Under the pieces are notes generated by a model. It saw only the letters and a list, made by a program, of their open reading frames with translations. It ran no database searches and was not told the DNA's origin. Source: Arthrobacter sp. MYb214 (lineage in GTDB: Bacteria > Actinomycetota > Actinomycetes > Actinomycetales > Micrococcaceae). Taken from it: 64,000 bases of DNA. A program made the translations under genes and the position numbers. The stretch spans positions 248,001-312,000 of the forward strand of contig NZ_PCPZ01000004.1 of assembly GCF_002979865.1 (NCBI RefSeq), written 5' to 3'. Shown piece by piece: positions 41,380 to 49,647 of the stretch; the first letter of the stretch is position 1, and the number at the start of each line of letters is the position of its first letter.

Positions 41380-42148
41380 CGTTCTGCCTCTTCCACTTCA
41401 GCAAACGGTTTTCGGCCTGTTGCAAGAGCAGGGCGATGGCCCATCCGGTCAGGCCGGCGAAGAACAGGTAGGCGAAGGCCAGATCCCAACGCTGCGCCTG
41501 CTGCATCAGCGTGATCTGGCGTCCAATGCCTGGTGCCTGGGAGATCACTTCAACGCCCACCGCCACCAGGATGGCGATGGCCGAGGAAATGCGCACACCG
41601 GTCGCGATCAGCGGCAGGGCAGAAGGCAGCAGGACCTTGGTGAAGCGCAGCATCGGCGGGATGCGGAAGACGGCGACGGTGTCGGCAACCGCGGCTTCCT
41701 GGCGGCGTGCACCGTAGATGGTCTGGATCAGCACTGGCCACAGGCAGGACAGCGCGACGACGACGATTTCCATCATGGTGTTCGAGCCGAGCAGCATGAT
41801 CACTACCGGCATCAGGGCCAGTACCGGGAACGAACGGCCGAAATCGATCAGAATCGAGGTGGAGTTGTCGAGGAAGCGAACTGATCCAATGACCAGGCCC
41901 AGGACGACACCCACGACCGAAGCAATGAGCCAGCCGGTGAGGGCTGCGAGCAGGGTCTTGCCTAGCCCGCCCCAGAAGGCCGCTTGGCCCAGGGCTTCGG
42001 AGATGGCAGAGAAGATCTTTTCCACGCCGGGGAGCATGGAGGGCATGGTTCCTGAGGCGATCACCAGTTGCCAGATGCCCAGCGGGGCGGCGATGGCCAC
42101 GATGCGCAGGGTCCAGAGCAGACCCGGTGAAATCGTTGACTCTTTCAT
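41372..42148 (-). CDS. ABC transporter permease (SsuC/TauC-like), first
   Basis: 258 residues with six predicted helices and the BPD_transp_1 domain. The coupling segment VFRIPPMLRFTKVLLPSALPLIATGVRISSA is clear. It is located 90 bp after the first binding protein and overlaps the second permease. The C-terminus LLQQAENRLLKWKRQ is typical of SsuC-type proteins. Confidence 0.88.
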   Translation of the reverse strand: MKESTISPGLLWTLRIVAIAAPLGIWQLVIASGTMPSMLPGVEKIFSAISEALGQAAFWGGLGKTLLAALTGWLIASVVGVVLGLVIGSVRFLDNSTSILIDFGRSFPVLALMPVVIMLLGSNTMMEIVVVALSCLWPVLIQTIYGARRQEAAVADTVAVFRIPPMLRFTKVLLPSALPLIATGVRISSAIAILVAVGVEVISQAPGIGRQITLMQQAQRWDLAFAYLFFAGLTGWAIALLLQQAENRLLKWKRQNDD

Positions 42149-42238
42149 GGGAATCCTTGAGTAAGCAGTTGCAAGCTAGGGGTGCTGGTGGCGCCAGCGC
42201 AGGGGATGGCGCCACCGGTGGGGCGAAGAGGACGTGGG

Positions 42239-43243
42239 CTACTTGGCGTCTGCCGAAGCCCGGGTAGGGGCTTCGTCCCAGAGCACATCTTCGACGATGA
42301 CCTTGTTCTCGACCAGGCCGAAGTGGACCATGGCATCGATGCCGGATTGGGCTTCAGCCACGTTGAAGGTGACGTCCGCCGGGACGAAGGTCTTGGGCGC
42401 ATCGGCTACATCGATCTGGTTGGCTTCGGCGTGGACCTTGCGGACTTCCTCCAGATTGGCCGGGTCCGAGTAGAACTTCACGGCATCCTGCATAGCTGCG
42501 TCGAACTTCTTGGCGGTCTCGCCATTCTGCTCCAGCCACTGCTTCTGCACGGTCCAAACGGTTACCGGCATGCTGGACTGGAATTCCTGTACCGGGTTGG
42601 AGATGGTCTGGTAGCCCTTCTCCAGCATCTGGTGGTAGAAGGAGTCGGCAGGCACTACTGCATCCACGGTGCCTTGTTCCAAGGCCGCTTCCATGCCCGC
42701 GTAGGGAACAGCAACTTCAGTGACTTCCTTTTCCTTCACGCCGGCCGCTTCCAATGCCTGGAGCACGGGGATGTCGCCACCGGACTTCACGCCAACTACG
42801 CCAATGGTCTTGCCCTTCAGGTCTGCCAGTTCCTTGACCCCGGACTCCTTGGCCACCATGACGCCGGAGTTGTCGGCTTCCGGGTCGACCATGCCGTTGC
42901 CGCCAATGACCTGGATCGGAACACCTTGGGAGAAAGAGGTGGCGACGTTGATCCACGAGCCGATGGCAACGTTCACGTCACCGGAGACCACCTGGGCCAG
43001 CAGGGCGGCGGGGTCGGCGCCATTGACCAATTCAACGTCCAGGCCCTGGTCCTCGAAGTAGCCCTTCTCTTCAGCGATGCGGGCGGTTTCGAACTGGATC
43101 GGAGCAATGGCGACGCGCAGCTTCACCGGGCCGTCGGCGCTGGCCTCCTCGCTGGATCCGCACGCGGCCAGGGTGCCGATTGCGAGGGCAGAGACTGCGA
43201 GGCCGGAGAAGGCCTTCCGTGCAAAACGTCGTTTCGTGACCAT
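42239..43243 (-). CDS. ABC transporter substrate-binding lipoprotein (SsuA/TauA/NMT1-like), first copy
   Basis: 334 residues from the ATG at 43243, with GGAG upstream. Lipoprotein signal with the lipobox TLAAC. The binding fold is shown by [56 protein letters not shown] and [20 protein letters not shown]. First gene of a six-gene unit (binding protein, two permeases, ATPase, alcohol dehydrogenase, second binding protein). It is divergent from an aldehyde dehydrogenase. The substrate is not identifiable from sequence; the class covers sulfonates, nitrate, aromatic acids and pyrimidine precursors. Confidence 0.87.
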   Translation of the reverse strand: MVTKRRFARKAFSGLAVSALAIGTLAACGSSEEASADGPVKLRVAIAPIQFETARIAEEKGYFEDQGLDVELVNGADPAALLAQVVSGDVNVAIGSWINVATSFSQGVPIQVIGGNGMVDPEADNSGVMVAKESGVKELADLKGKTIGVVGVKSGGDIPVLQALEAAGVKEKEVTEVAVPYAGMEAALEQGTVDAVVPADSFYHQMLEKGYQTISNPVQEFQSSMPVTVWTVQKQWLEQNGETAKKFDAAMQDAVKFYSDPANLEEVRKVHAEANQIDVADAPKTFVPADVTFNVAEAQSGIDAMVHFGLVENKVIVEDVLWDEAPTRASADAK

Positions 43244-43350
43244 GGGGATCTCCTTGAAAGCTTGGTGCCTAGGCGAAGGCTGCGAGTTGTCGACCGGGGT
43301 CGGCTCCCGGAAGAAGAAGTACATTGAGCATCAAAATGTATTCCTTGAAT

Positions 43351-43376
43351 CACAATATATCTTTAGTATGATTGTG
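43351..43376. promoter_or_regulatory. Inverted repeat between ABC operon and aldehyde dehydrogenase
   Basis: CACAAT (43351-43356) and ATTGTG (43371-43376) form a dyad with a 14-bp spacer in the AT-rich divergent promoter region 43244-43443. It is a candidate site for a shared regulator of both units. Confidence 0.45.
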
Positions 43377-43443
43377 TGGCAAGACTCACATTCAAAATGA
43401 TGCCAACGACGAAGCGCGCCGGGCAGACCAGGAGATACATTCC

Positions 43444-44952
43444 ATGACAGCAACAGATCTTTCCGCCGTTCCGCTGGCTCAGCAGCTTCGCGCCGCTTTG
43501 GCGGCCACGCCCCTTCCGCTGGTGATCAATGGCCAGGAGGTCGCTGGCTCGGGGGAAAAGCTGCCGGTAACCGATCCCTCCACTGGCCAGCTGCTGACCG
43601 AGACGACGGCTGCCACCGCAGCGGACATCGACCGCGCAGTAGCTGCCGCCCGTGCAGCGTTCGAGTCCGGGCCCTGGGCAGAAATGACCCCGGCAGCACG
43701 CCAGCGGGCGCTGCACCGCTTCGCTGACGCATTGGAAGCGAACCTCGATGAATTGGCTACCCTGGAGTCCCTGAACTGCGGGAAGCCCTTCAACGTCGCC
43801 CGCTTTGGCGAGCTGCCCGCGGGCATCGAAACCTTGCGCTACTTCGCCGGCTGGGCCACCAAGCTCAACGGCGAAACCCGCGAGATTTCCCTGCCAGGAA
43901 CCTGGCACGCCTATACCCAGCGCCAAGCCTTGGGCGTGGCCGCACTGATCGTGCCATGGAATGTCCCCTTCACCATTGCGCTGTCCAAGGTGGCTCCGGC
44001 GCTGGCGTCCGGTTGCACCGTCGTGCTCAAGCCCGCGGAGCTGACCCCGCTGACCGCCGTGCGCATGGCGCAGATTGCGCTTGAAGCAGGCATCCCGGCC
44101 GGTGTGCTGAACGTTGTCCAGGGTTTGGGGCCGGTGGCCGGCCAAGCGCTCGCCGACCATCCGGATGTCGACAAGCTCTCCTTCACCGGATCCACCGCGG
44201 TAGGCAAGAAGCTGCTGGCGTCGGCAGCGGGCAATCTCAAGCGGCTGAGCCTTGAGCTGGGCGGCAAATCCCCGGTGGTGATCTATCCCGACGCGGATCT
44301 GGACAAGGCCATTCCGGCCGCGGCCATGAGCATCTTCGGCAACTCCGGCCAGGTCTGCGCGGCAGGGTCGCGACTGTATGTCCACGAAGACATCGCAGAC
44401 CAGGTCATCGAAGGCATCGCCGGATTCGCGAAGAGCCTCAAGCTGGGCGCTGGCCTGGCAGACGGAACCCAGCTGGGCCCGCTGATCTCCCAGGTGCAGC
44501 GCGAGCGCGTGCTGGGGTACATCGAGGCGGGCATCGCTGATGGCGCGGAACTCGTTGCCGGTGGCTTGGCCGAAGGCGGAGAAGGATTCTTCGTGCAGCC
44601 GACCGTGCTGAAAAATGTCAGTCCGGACATGTCCATCGCCAAGGATGAGATCTTCGGGCCGGTGCTCTCGGTCAGCACCTTCGGCGACGAGGATTCGCTG
44701 GCTGAGGTGCTGCGCCGGGCCAACGACACCGACTACGGCCTCAATTCGGTGATCTTCACGCAGGACATTTCCCGCGCGTTGACCTTCGCCAAGAAAATCC
44801 AGGCCGGCAACGTCAGGGTGAATACCGGTGCCGGCATGGATGCGAACATGCCGTTCGGCGGATTCAAGCAGTCGGGGTGGGGCGCCGAAAATGGCCGTGA
44901 AGGCATCGAGGCCTACACCTCGCTGAAGTCGGTCACCGTCAAGCTCGACTAG
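43444..44952 (+). CDS. NAD(P)-dependent aldehyde dehydrogenase
   Basis: 502 residues from the ATG at 43444, with AGGAGA upstream. Catalytic residues are clear: Glu in LSLELGGKSP and Cys in GNSGQVCAAGSR; the cofactor-binding GSTAVG and the IVPWNVPF segment are also intact, as is the C-terminal PFGGFKQSGWG. It oxidises an aldehyde to a carboxylate. Divergent from the ABC operon that carries an alcohol dehydrogenase, it would complete alcohol to aldehyde to acid conversion of the imported compound (inference). Betaine-aldehyde and aromatic-aldehyde specificities cannot be separated here. Confidence 0.9.
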   Translation: MTATDLSAVPLAQQLRAALAATPLPLVINGQEVAGSGEKLPVTDPSTGQLLTETTAATAADIDRAVAAARAAFESGPWAEMTPAARQRALHRFADALEANLDELATLESLNCGKPFNVARFGELPAGIETLRYFAGWATKLNGETREISLPGTWHAYTQRQALGVAALIVPWNVPFTIALSKVAPALASGCTVVLKPAELTPLTAVRMAQIALEAGIPAGVLNVVQGLGPVAGQALADHPDVDKLSFTGSTAVGKKLLASAAGNLKRLSLELGGKSPVVIYPDADLDKAIPAAAMSIFGNSGQVCAAGSRLYVHEDIADQVIEGIAGFAKSLKLGAGLADGTQLGPLISQVQRERVLGYIEAGIADGAELVAGGLAEGGEGFFVQPTVLKNVSPDMSIAKDEIFGPVLSVSTFGDEDSLAEVLRRANDTDYGLNSVIFTQDISRALTFAKKIQAGNVRVNTGAGMDANMPFGGFKQSGWGAENGREGIEAYTSLKSVTVKLD

Positions 44953-44967
44953 CGGCAATGTTCTATT

Positions 44968-44992
44968 CCGGGACTGCTTTGCGCAGTCCCGG
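44968..44992 (+). terminator. Hairpin after the aldehyde dehydrogenase
   Basis: CCGGGACTGC (44968-44977) pairs with GCAGTCCCGG (44983-44992) around a 5-nt loop, 15 bp after the stop. There is no T-tract, so it may be only a partial terminator before the CdaR gene 17 bp later. Confidence 0.5.
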
Positions 44993-45009
44993 GCCGTTAG
45001 GATGAGCTC

Positions 45010-46071
45010 ATGAGCGAAAAGGAGCAACCCCGGCTGGCTAGCGCGTTGGCGCAGAAAGTCGTCGACACGATTGCGCCGACCATCAACCGCAATGTGAACA
45101 TCATGAATGCTCACGGAGTCATCATTGCTTCTACGGATGCTGCGCGTATCGGTACCCACCACGACGGCAGCGCAGAGGCGATCCGACGCAACGGCATCAT
45201 CCGTGTCAGCCAGGCCGACGGCTCGGCCGGAACCCAGCCAGGGGTCAATGTGCCGCTGGTGCTGAACGACCAGCTCTGCGGCGTTGTGGGCGTGACCGGA
45301 GCTCCCCACGAGGTGGAACCGCTGGCCGGCCTGATTGCATTGACCGTTCAATTGCTCTTTGCCCAAGAACGCGAGCACTCTCGCAGCGCGCGGCGCGAGA
45401 CCGAAGCCCGCGACATTATTTCTGCGTTGATCGCCGGTCGCGTTGCACCTGAAGTGATCGACCGCTCGCTCGCAGCGCATGGTTTGCGCGGGCCGAAATG
45501 CATTGAAGCTTGGCTGCCCCGAAGCGTGGGGGATCCGTCGCTCGAAGAGCCGGCGAAGGATCATCACCGCACGTCATGGATTAGCCTTTCCGGCGCGTAC
45601 TGGAGGCTTTGCGCTGCCAGTGAGACAGCTTTCGCTCCCGAGCGCATGGACCAGGAACGTTTCCTGGTCTCCGCGCCTGTCGAAAAGGCCGAGGATCTCA
45701 TGGCCGAAACCGAAGTGCTGCGCGTATTGGTGGGCTATCCGGCACTCGTGCCATCCCACGCGCGGCGCCGCATGTGGAGCCGGGAAATTGCTGTGGCTAT
45801 CGCCCGCACCCCAGCCCGCAGCCTGGACCATGCAGCTGCTCCAGCGATGCAGCTCAATGAGGAACAAGCCAGAACCCTGCTGGTCGTTGCGACAGCTGCT
45901 TCGATGAGCCAAGCAGCCACGGATCTGCATATTCACCGCAATACCTTGGTTCAAAGACTTGAGCGGATAAGCCAGGTCAGCGGCATCGATATTCGGCGGT
46001 CCAGCGAGTCCCTGAAACTCCAGCATGCCATCTACGCGAGAGTGGCCTTGGGCCAGCTGCATGTTTTCTAG
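45010..46071 (+). CDS. CdaR/PucR-family sugar-diacid regulator
   Basis: 353 residues. The N-terminal diacid-recognition domain is shown by LAQKVVDTIAPTINRNVNIM, GVIIASTDAARIGTHHDGS and GVNVPLVLNDQLCGVVGVTG. The C-terminal PucR-type helix-turn-helix is shown by LLVVATAASMSQAATDLHIH, NTLVQRLERISQVSG. E. coli CdaR senses D-glycerate or sugar diacids and activates garD, gudP and garPLRK. Here it lies directly upstream of a GntP-family permease, so that gene is the likely target; the glycerate kinase at 13 kb may be another. Confidence 0.87.
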   Translation: MSEKEQPRLASALAQKVVDTIAPTINRNVNIMNAHGVIIASTDAARIGTHHDGSAEAIRRNGIIRVSQADGSAGTQPGVNVPLVLNDQLCGVVGVTGAPHEVEPLAGLIALTVQLLFAQEREHSRSARRETEARDIISALIAGRVAPEVIDRSLAAHGLRGPKCIEAWLPRSVGDPSLEEPAKDHHRTSWISLSGAYWRLCAASETAFAPERMDQERFLVSAPVEKAEDLMAETEVLRVLVGYPALVPSHARRRMWSREIAVAIARTPARSLDHAAAPAMQLNEEQARTLLVVATAASMSQAATDLHIHRNTLVQRLERISQVSGIDIRRSSESLKLQHAIYARVALGQLHVF

Positions 46072-46363
46072 GCCCTGGAAACTAGGGGAGCTGGCGCCGG
46101 GGCTGGGAAGGGTGGGATGTTTGCACACATTGGCTCTTTCGAACCCAGGCAAATGTGGTCGTGTGCCCATAGGTATTCGGGGTCACTTTTCCTAGTATTG
46201 GCAGGATGATCGATCTTTGCGCCCGAAACCCGGGGTGGCACGGTGGCATCTAGCCCAACGGGCAAAGCCTTGAGCGGCTTTGCCGATAGGGCTGGTCCAC
46301 CCGTTGAGCCATTGCGGGCTGGGCGCATTGAACTACCGATATTGGCAAAGGAGCCAACCCGCC

Positions 46364-47725
46364 GTGTACGAACTGCTAGTTCTGCTGATCCTTGTTGTGG
46401 CCATCGTGATGGTCACAGCACGCTTGAAGATCAGCCCATTTCTCGCCCTCGTTGGCGCCGCTATCCTGGCGGCCTTCGCCTACCGGATTCCGCTGGCCGA
46501 CGTGGCTTCGACGGTCACCACGGCTTTCGGCAGCACCATGGGAAATATCGGACTGGTGATCCTGTTCGGAACAATGATCGGTGTCATCCTGGAGAAATCC
46601 GGCGCCGCGATCTCCATGGCAGATGCGCTGATCAAGGTCCTGGGTACCCGGTTCCCCAACCTGACGCTATCGATTATCGGCTACATCGTTTCCATTCCGG
46701 TCTTCTGCGACTCGGGATACGTGGTGCTCAACTCGCTGCGCAAAGCGATCACCCTGCGTACCGGGATCTCTGGGCTGGCAACTTCCATCGCCCTGATGAC
46801 CGGCCTGTACGCGACCCACACCATGGTGCCTCCAACTCCGGGCCCGCTGGCCGCAGCCGAAAGCATCGGCATTGCCGATAACTTGGGCTTGATCATCGCT
46901 GTCGGATTGCCCGTTGCGGCCATCTCGGCCCTTGCCGGCTTGGCCTACGCCAGCCGCTTCAACAAGTCCAAATGGACCCCGTTGCCAAGCGACGACCACA
47001 ATGACATCTCCGAACTCGACTATGAGCAGCTGCGTGCAAGCTTCGGAAAATTGCCCAGCCCGGCGCTGGCCTTCATGCCGATCCTGGTTCCGCTGGTGCT
47101 GATCTGTGCCGCATCCATTGCGAAGCTGCCCTCGCACCCGATGGGCGAAGGCGCTGCCCTGGAAATCCTTTCCTTCCTGGGGACGCCAGTTATTGCGCTG
47201 ATCTTCGGCTTGATCTCATCGACTTTTCTTTTGAGCGGTGGCAACAAGCTGGCGGTCTTCAATGAGCAGATGAACGAAGCTGTACGCACCGCTGCTCCGA
47301 TCTTGCTGATCACCGGTGCCGGCGCCGGCTTCGGGGCGGTCCTGGCCGCGTCGGATCTGACCACGATTCTTTCGGATTCACTCAGCGGACTGGGCTTGGG
47401 CCTGGCTGTGCCATTCCTGATCGCCGCTGCACTGAAGTCCGCCCAGGGCTCGTCCACCGTCTCAATGGTGACCACTTCCGCGCTGGTCGCACCGATGCTC
47501 GGCTCCCTGGGCTTGGGTTCGGAGCTGGGCATGGTGCTATCCGTATTGGCAGTAGGCGCCGGTGCGATGGTTGTCTCGCACGCCAACGACTCCTACTTCT
47601 GGGTCGTCTCGCAGCTCAGCCGCATTCCGGTGATCACCGCCTACAAGACCCTGAGCGTGGCTACCGCCATCCAGGGCACCGCGGGGTTCCTGACTGTACT
47701 GGTCCTGGGAGCCGTACTGCGTTAG
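46364..47725 (+). CDS. GntP-family gluconate/glycerate-type permease
   Basis: 453 residues from the GTG at 46364, preceded by AAAGGAG; a longer frame from 46280 adds unlikely sequence. About 12-14 hydrophobic helices, with family landmarks IPVFCDSGYVVLNSLRKAI, YATHTMVPPTPGPLAAAE, AAALKSAQGSSTVSMVTT and SHANDSYFWVVSQLS. Members import gluconate, fructuronate, D-serine or glycerate with protons. Pairing with CdaR favours glycerate or a sugar acid. The 292-bp leader 46072-46363 holds imperfect TTGCACACATT/GTGGTCGTGTGC half-sites that could be CdaR targets. Confidence 0.88.
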   Translation: MYELLVLLILVVAIVMVTARLKISPFLALVGAAILAAFAYRIPLADVASTVTTAFGSTMGNIGLVILFGTMIGVILEKSGAAISMADALIKVLGTRFPNLTLSIIGYIVSIPVFCDSGYVVLNSLRKAITLRTGISGLATSIALMTGLYATHTMVPPTPGPLAAAESIGIADNLGLIIAVGLPVAAISALAGLAYASRFNKSKWTPLPSDDHNDISELDYEQLRASFGKLPSPALAFMPILVPLVLICAASIAKLPSHPMGEGAALEILSFLGTPVIALIFGLISSTFLLSGGNKLAVFNEQMNEAVRTAAPILLITGAGAGFGAVLAASDLTTILSDSLSGLGLGLAVPFLIAAALKSAQGSSTVSMVTTSALVAPMLGSLGLGSELGMVLSVLAVGAGAMVVSHANDSYFWVVSQLSRIPVITAYKTLSVATAIQGTAGFLTVLVLGAVLR

Positions 47726-47741
47726 CAGCACGCCTTCCAAG

Positions 47742-47787
47742 AAAGCAACGGATCGCGCCATCGGCAGATGGCGCGATCCGTTGCTTT
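47742..47787. terminator. Strong bidirectional intrinsic terminator
   Basis: A perfect 20-bp stem (47742-47761 with 47768-47787), with AAA on the left side and TTT on the right, between the permease gene and the convergent SdpI-like gene. Confidence 0.9.
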
Positions 47788-47800
47788 AAGCAGTGCTGGA

Positions 47801-48175
47801 TTAGCCCAGGCCTGCCGCCGGGAAGCTCCGCGCGGCCTTATTCGCTGTGGCAGTCGAGATCACCAGCAACGCGATGGCGGCCAGGTAGCCGGTTCCGGTC
47901 GCGGCGAAGGCGAAACCGAATTGGCCCAGCAGGCAGAGAACTGCTGCGCTGGCCAATGCCGCCCAACCGGCCCAGGAAGCCGCGGCAAGCAGGGGCGCAG
48001 CCTGCTGATGCCCGGCGAACCAGGCGTCATCGCTGGCCAAGGTGTGGCGCGTCTTGATGCCGATCGCCGCATTGCGAGCGAGCTTCCGGTCCCGTGCCAT
48101 CGGGGCGAGGAACGCTGCGACCAGCGTTATGCTCAGCAACCCGAACATGAAGGCAATCACGCCTGCTGGATCCAC
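47801..48175 (-). CDS. SdpI-family small membrane protein
   Basis: 124 residues from the GTG at 48175, with GAGG upstream. Three hydrophobic helices, and between the first two the family-typical ARNAAIGIKTRHTLASDDAWFAGHQQAAPL (compare the YGIRTPWTLSSDEVW type segment of SdpI). B. subtilis SdpI gives immunity to the SdpC toxin, but most homologues are orphans without a toxin, as seems to be so here. A longer 234-codon frame extends upstream through the riboswitch region and is not credible. Confidence 0.7.
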   Translation of the reverse strand: MDPAGVIAFMFGLLSITLVAAFLAPMARDRKLARNAAIGIKTRHTLASDDAWFAGHQQAAPLLAAASWAGWAALASAAVLCLLGQFGFAFAATGTGYLAAIALLVISTATANKAARSFPAAGLG

Positions 48176-48448
48176 TTGCCGCCTCTTCTGCCGATTGATC
48201 TTGAATGGCCATTCTATGCGGTCGCATGGAAGTGCCCTGATCCACGCTGTGTTCCCAATCGATGCCTGCGGGAACGTTCTTGAGATCCAGTTCCGGCATG
48301 CCAATTGCGTCATGCGAAGGTCATATGACGTCTTATCTGCCCGTTTTCCGGCAGGGCGAAGGCGCGAAGATGACGTATTTTGTCCTGCTGTTCCTCCGCA
48401 TGACAGCGCCCTTCCCGAGGGCCTGCCAGTAATGCTTGACTCGGAGCA

Positions 48449-48540
48449 CAACCCATCCAGAGCGGCTGAGAGACCTGGCTCCGAGACGCCGCAGCAAGCC
48501 TGCACCAGCAGGTAGTGCTAACGCCAGGTTCGATGGAACT
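48449..48540 (+). ncRNA. SAM riboswitch (S-box, SAM-I-like), copy 1
   Basis: The P1 arms CCATC (48453-48457) and GATGG (48532-48536) enclose the S-box core: AGAGCGGCTGAGAGACCTGGC, then GCCGCAGCAAGCC, then GGTAGTGCTAACGCCAG. This order and spacing match the SAM-I aptamer. It lies 67 bp upstream of the binding-protein gene at 48607, on the same strand. Family knowledge: SAM binding turns such genes off, so expression is expected when SAM/methionine, hence usable sulfur, is scarce. The element is nearly identical to the one at 54830. Confidence 0.9.
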
Positions 48541-48606
48541 CCCGGGTCTAGAAGCATGAACTTCTGTTCGGGATCCCTCGTTCAATTTGTCTAAGAGAGG
48601 GACGAC
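48541..48606 (+). promoter_or_regulatory. Putative expression platform of riboswitch copy 1
   Basis: A hairpin CCCG...AGAAG/CTTCT...CGGG (48541-48573) is followed by TCCCTC (48574-48579), which is complementary to the Shine-Dalgarno GAGGGA (48597-48602) of the binding-protein gene. Sequestration of the ribosome-binding site, that is translational control, is therefore plausible; no T-tract terminator is seen. Confidence 0.55.
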
Positions 48607-49647
48607 ATGACTCGTACTCGTCCGAACGCCTTGAAAGTTCTGGCTTCAGCGATGGCGGCAGCAACACTGCTGACTGGCTGCTCGCTGAAAGAACCACGGC
48701 CGGAAATAGCGCCGGTTGTGGCGCAAAGCAGTAATCCGCAAGCCGAGCATAAGCTCGACAACGTTCCTTCACTCAAAGGCAAAAAGGTCGGCATCGCGGC
48801 CAAGGATATCCTGCACGACTACTCGCGCGTGGTCTACCAGCAGATCCAAGAGCGCATCAAAGAGCTCGGCGGCGAGGTCATCGCTACCCAAGCCGAAGCC
48901 AAAGACGAGAAGCACGTCTCTGACGTAGAAAACCTGATCACCCAGTCGCCCGATGCCATCGTGGTGATCCTGGGCGATGCCCAAACGCTCACTCCTGCCT
49001 TGGCCAAGGTGGACGCCGCCGGGATCCCGCTGTTCACCATCGATTTCCAAAGCGAATACTCGAAGAACAACGTCACCAGCGACAACTGGAACGTCGGCAC
49101 CACGCTGGCTCGCACCATGGCTGAAGACCTCCACGGCAAGGGGAAGATTCTGGTCTTCAACGGCTTCCCCGGTGTGACTCCCTGCCGGATCCGCTACAAC
49201 AGCCTGAACCTGGTGCTGGAAGACTACCCAAATATCGAGAAGATCACCCCGGAACTCCAGGACAAATACGAAGGCACCATCGAGGATGCCAAAAACCAGA
49301 TCCAGGACCAACTGCGCAGGCTGCCCGAGGGCGAAGTTGACGCGATTTGGTCCTGCTGGGACATGCCGCTGATCGGTGCCGCGCAGGCCATCGATCCCAC
49401 TGGTGGCGACATCAAGCTGTATGGAGTGGACGCAGAGCCCGGGGCCCTGGATTTGATAGCGAACCCGGACAGTTCATACCAGTTCACCGTCGCTCAGCCC
49501 ACCAAGCAGATTGCCGCTGCCTCGGCCACTAATATCGCCCTATTCCTCGATGGGCAAACCGATCTGGTTCCGAGCACCAGCTATGCCGAGCCGATTTTTG
49601 TCGACAAGGACAACGTGAATCAGGTGCGCCATGACAACGGAATCTAA
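48607..49647 (+). CDS. Ribose-type ABC substrate-binding lipoprotein under SAM riboswitch
   Basis: 346 residues. Lipoprotein signal (VLASAMAAATLLTGC, Cys at about 25) followed by a periplasmic-binding-protein-like fold of the RbsB class (KKVGIAAKDILHDYSRVVYQ, VENLITQSPDAIVVILGDAQ, AGIPLFTIDFQS, KILVFNGFPG, IKLYGVDAEPGALDLI). Sugar and autoinducer-2 receptors belong to this class. A SAM riboswitch directly upstream and a DszA-like gene in the same unit make a sulfur-containing ligand likely; a thio-sugar such as methylthioribose would reconcile both facts (inference). The stop overlaps the next gene by 17 bp. Confidence 0.86.
   Translation: MTRTRPNALKVLASAMAAATLLTGCSLKEPRPEIAPVVAQSSNPQAEHKLDNVPSLKGKKVGIAAKDILHDYSRVVYQQIQERIKELGGEVIATQAEAKDEKHVSDVENLITQSPDAIVVILGDAQTLTPALAKVDAAGIPLFTIDFQSEYSKNNVTSDNWNVGTTLARTMAEDLHGKGKILVFNGFPGVTPCRIRYNSLNLVLEDYPNIEKITPELQDKYEGTIEDAKNQIQDQLRRLPEGEVDAIWSCWDMPLIGAAQAIDPTGGDIKLYGVDAEPGALDLIANPDSSYQFTVAQPTKQIAAASATNIALFLDGQTDLVPSTSYAEPIFVDKDNVNQVRHDNGI

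Noticed and set aside
37545-43243. Assigning the SsuA/TauA-type transporter firmly to sulfonates
   Set aside because: No sulfonate monooxygenase of the SsuD type is encoded in the unit, and the class also carries nitrate, aromatic and pyrimidine ligands.
47801-48175. SdpI-like gene as immunity partner of a toxin system
   Set aside because: No SdpC-like toxin or SdpR-like regulator is near; most SdpI homologues are orphans.
47801-48505. 234-codon version of the SdpI-like protein
   Set aside because: The extra N-terminal part is antisense to the SAM riboswitch and lacks membrane character; the GTG at 48175 has a ribosome-binding site.
48449-48540. SAM-IV or SAM-II class for the riboswitches
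   Set aside because: The order of conserved blocks (AGAG..GG, GAG.GAC.TGGC, GC..CAGCAA.CC, GTGCTAA..CCAG) and the closing P1 fit SAM-I better; covariance-model scoring would settle it.
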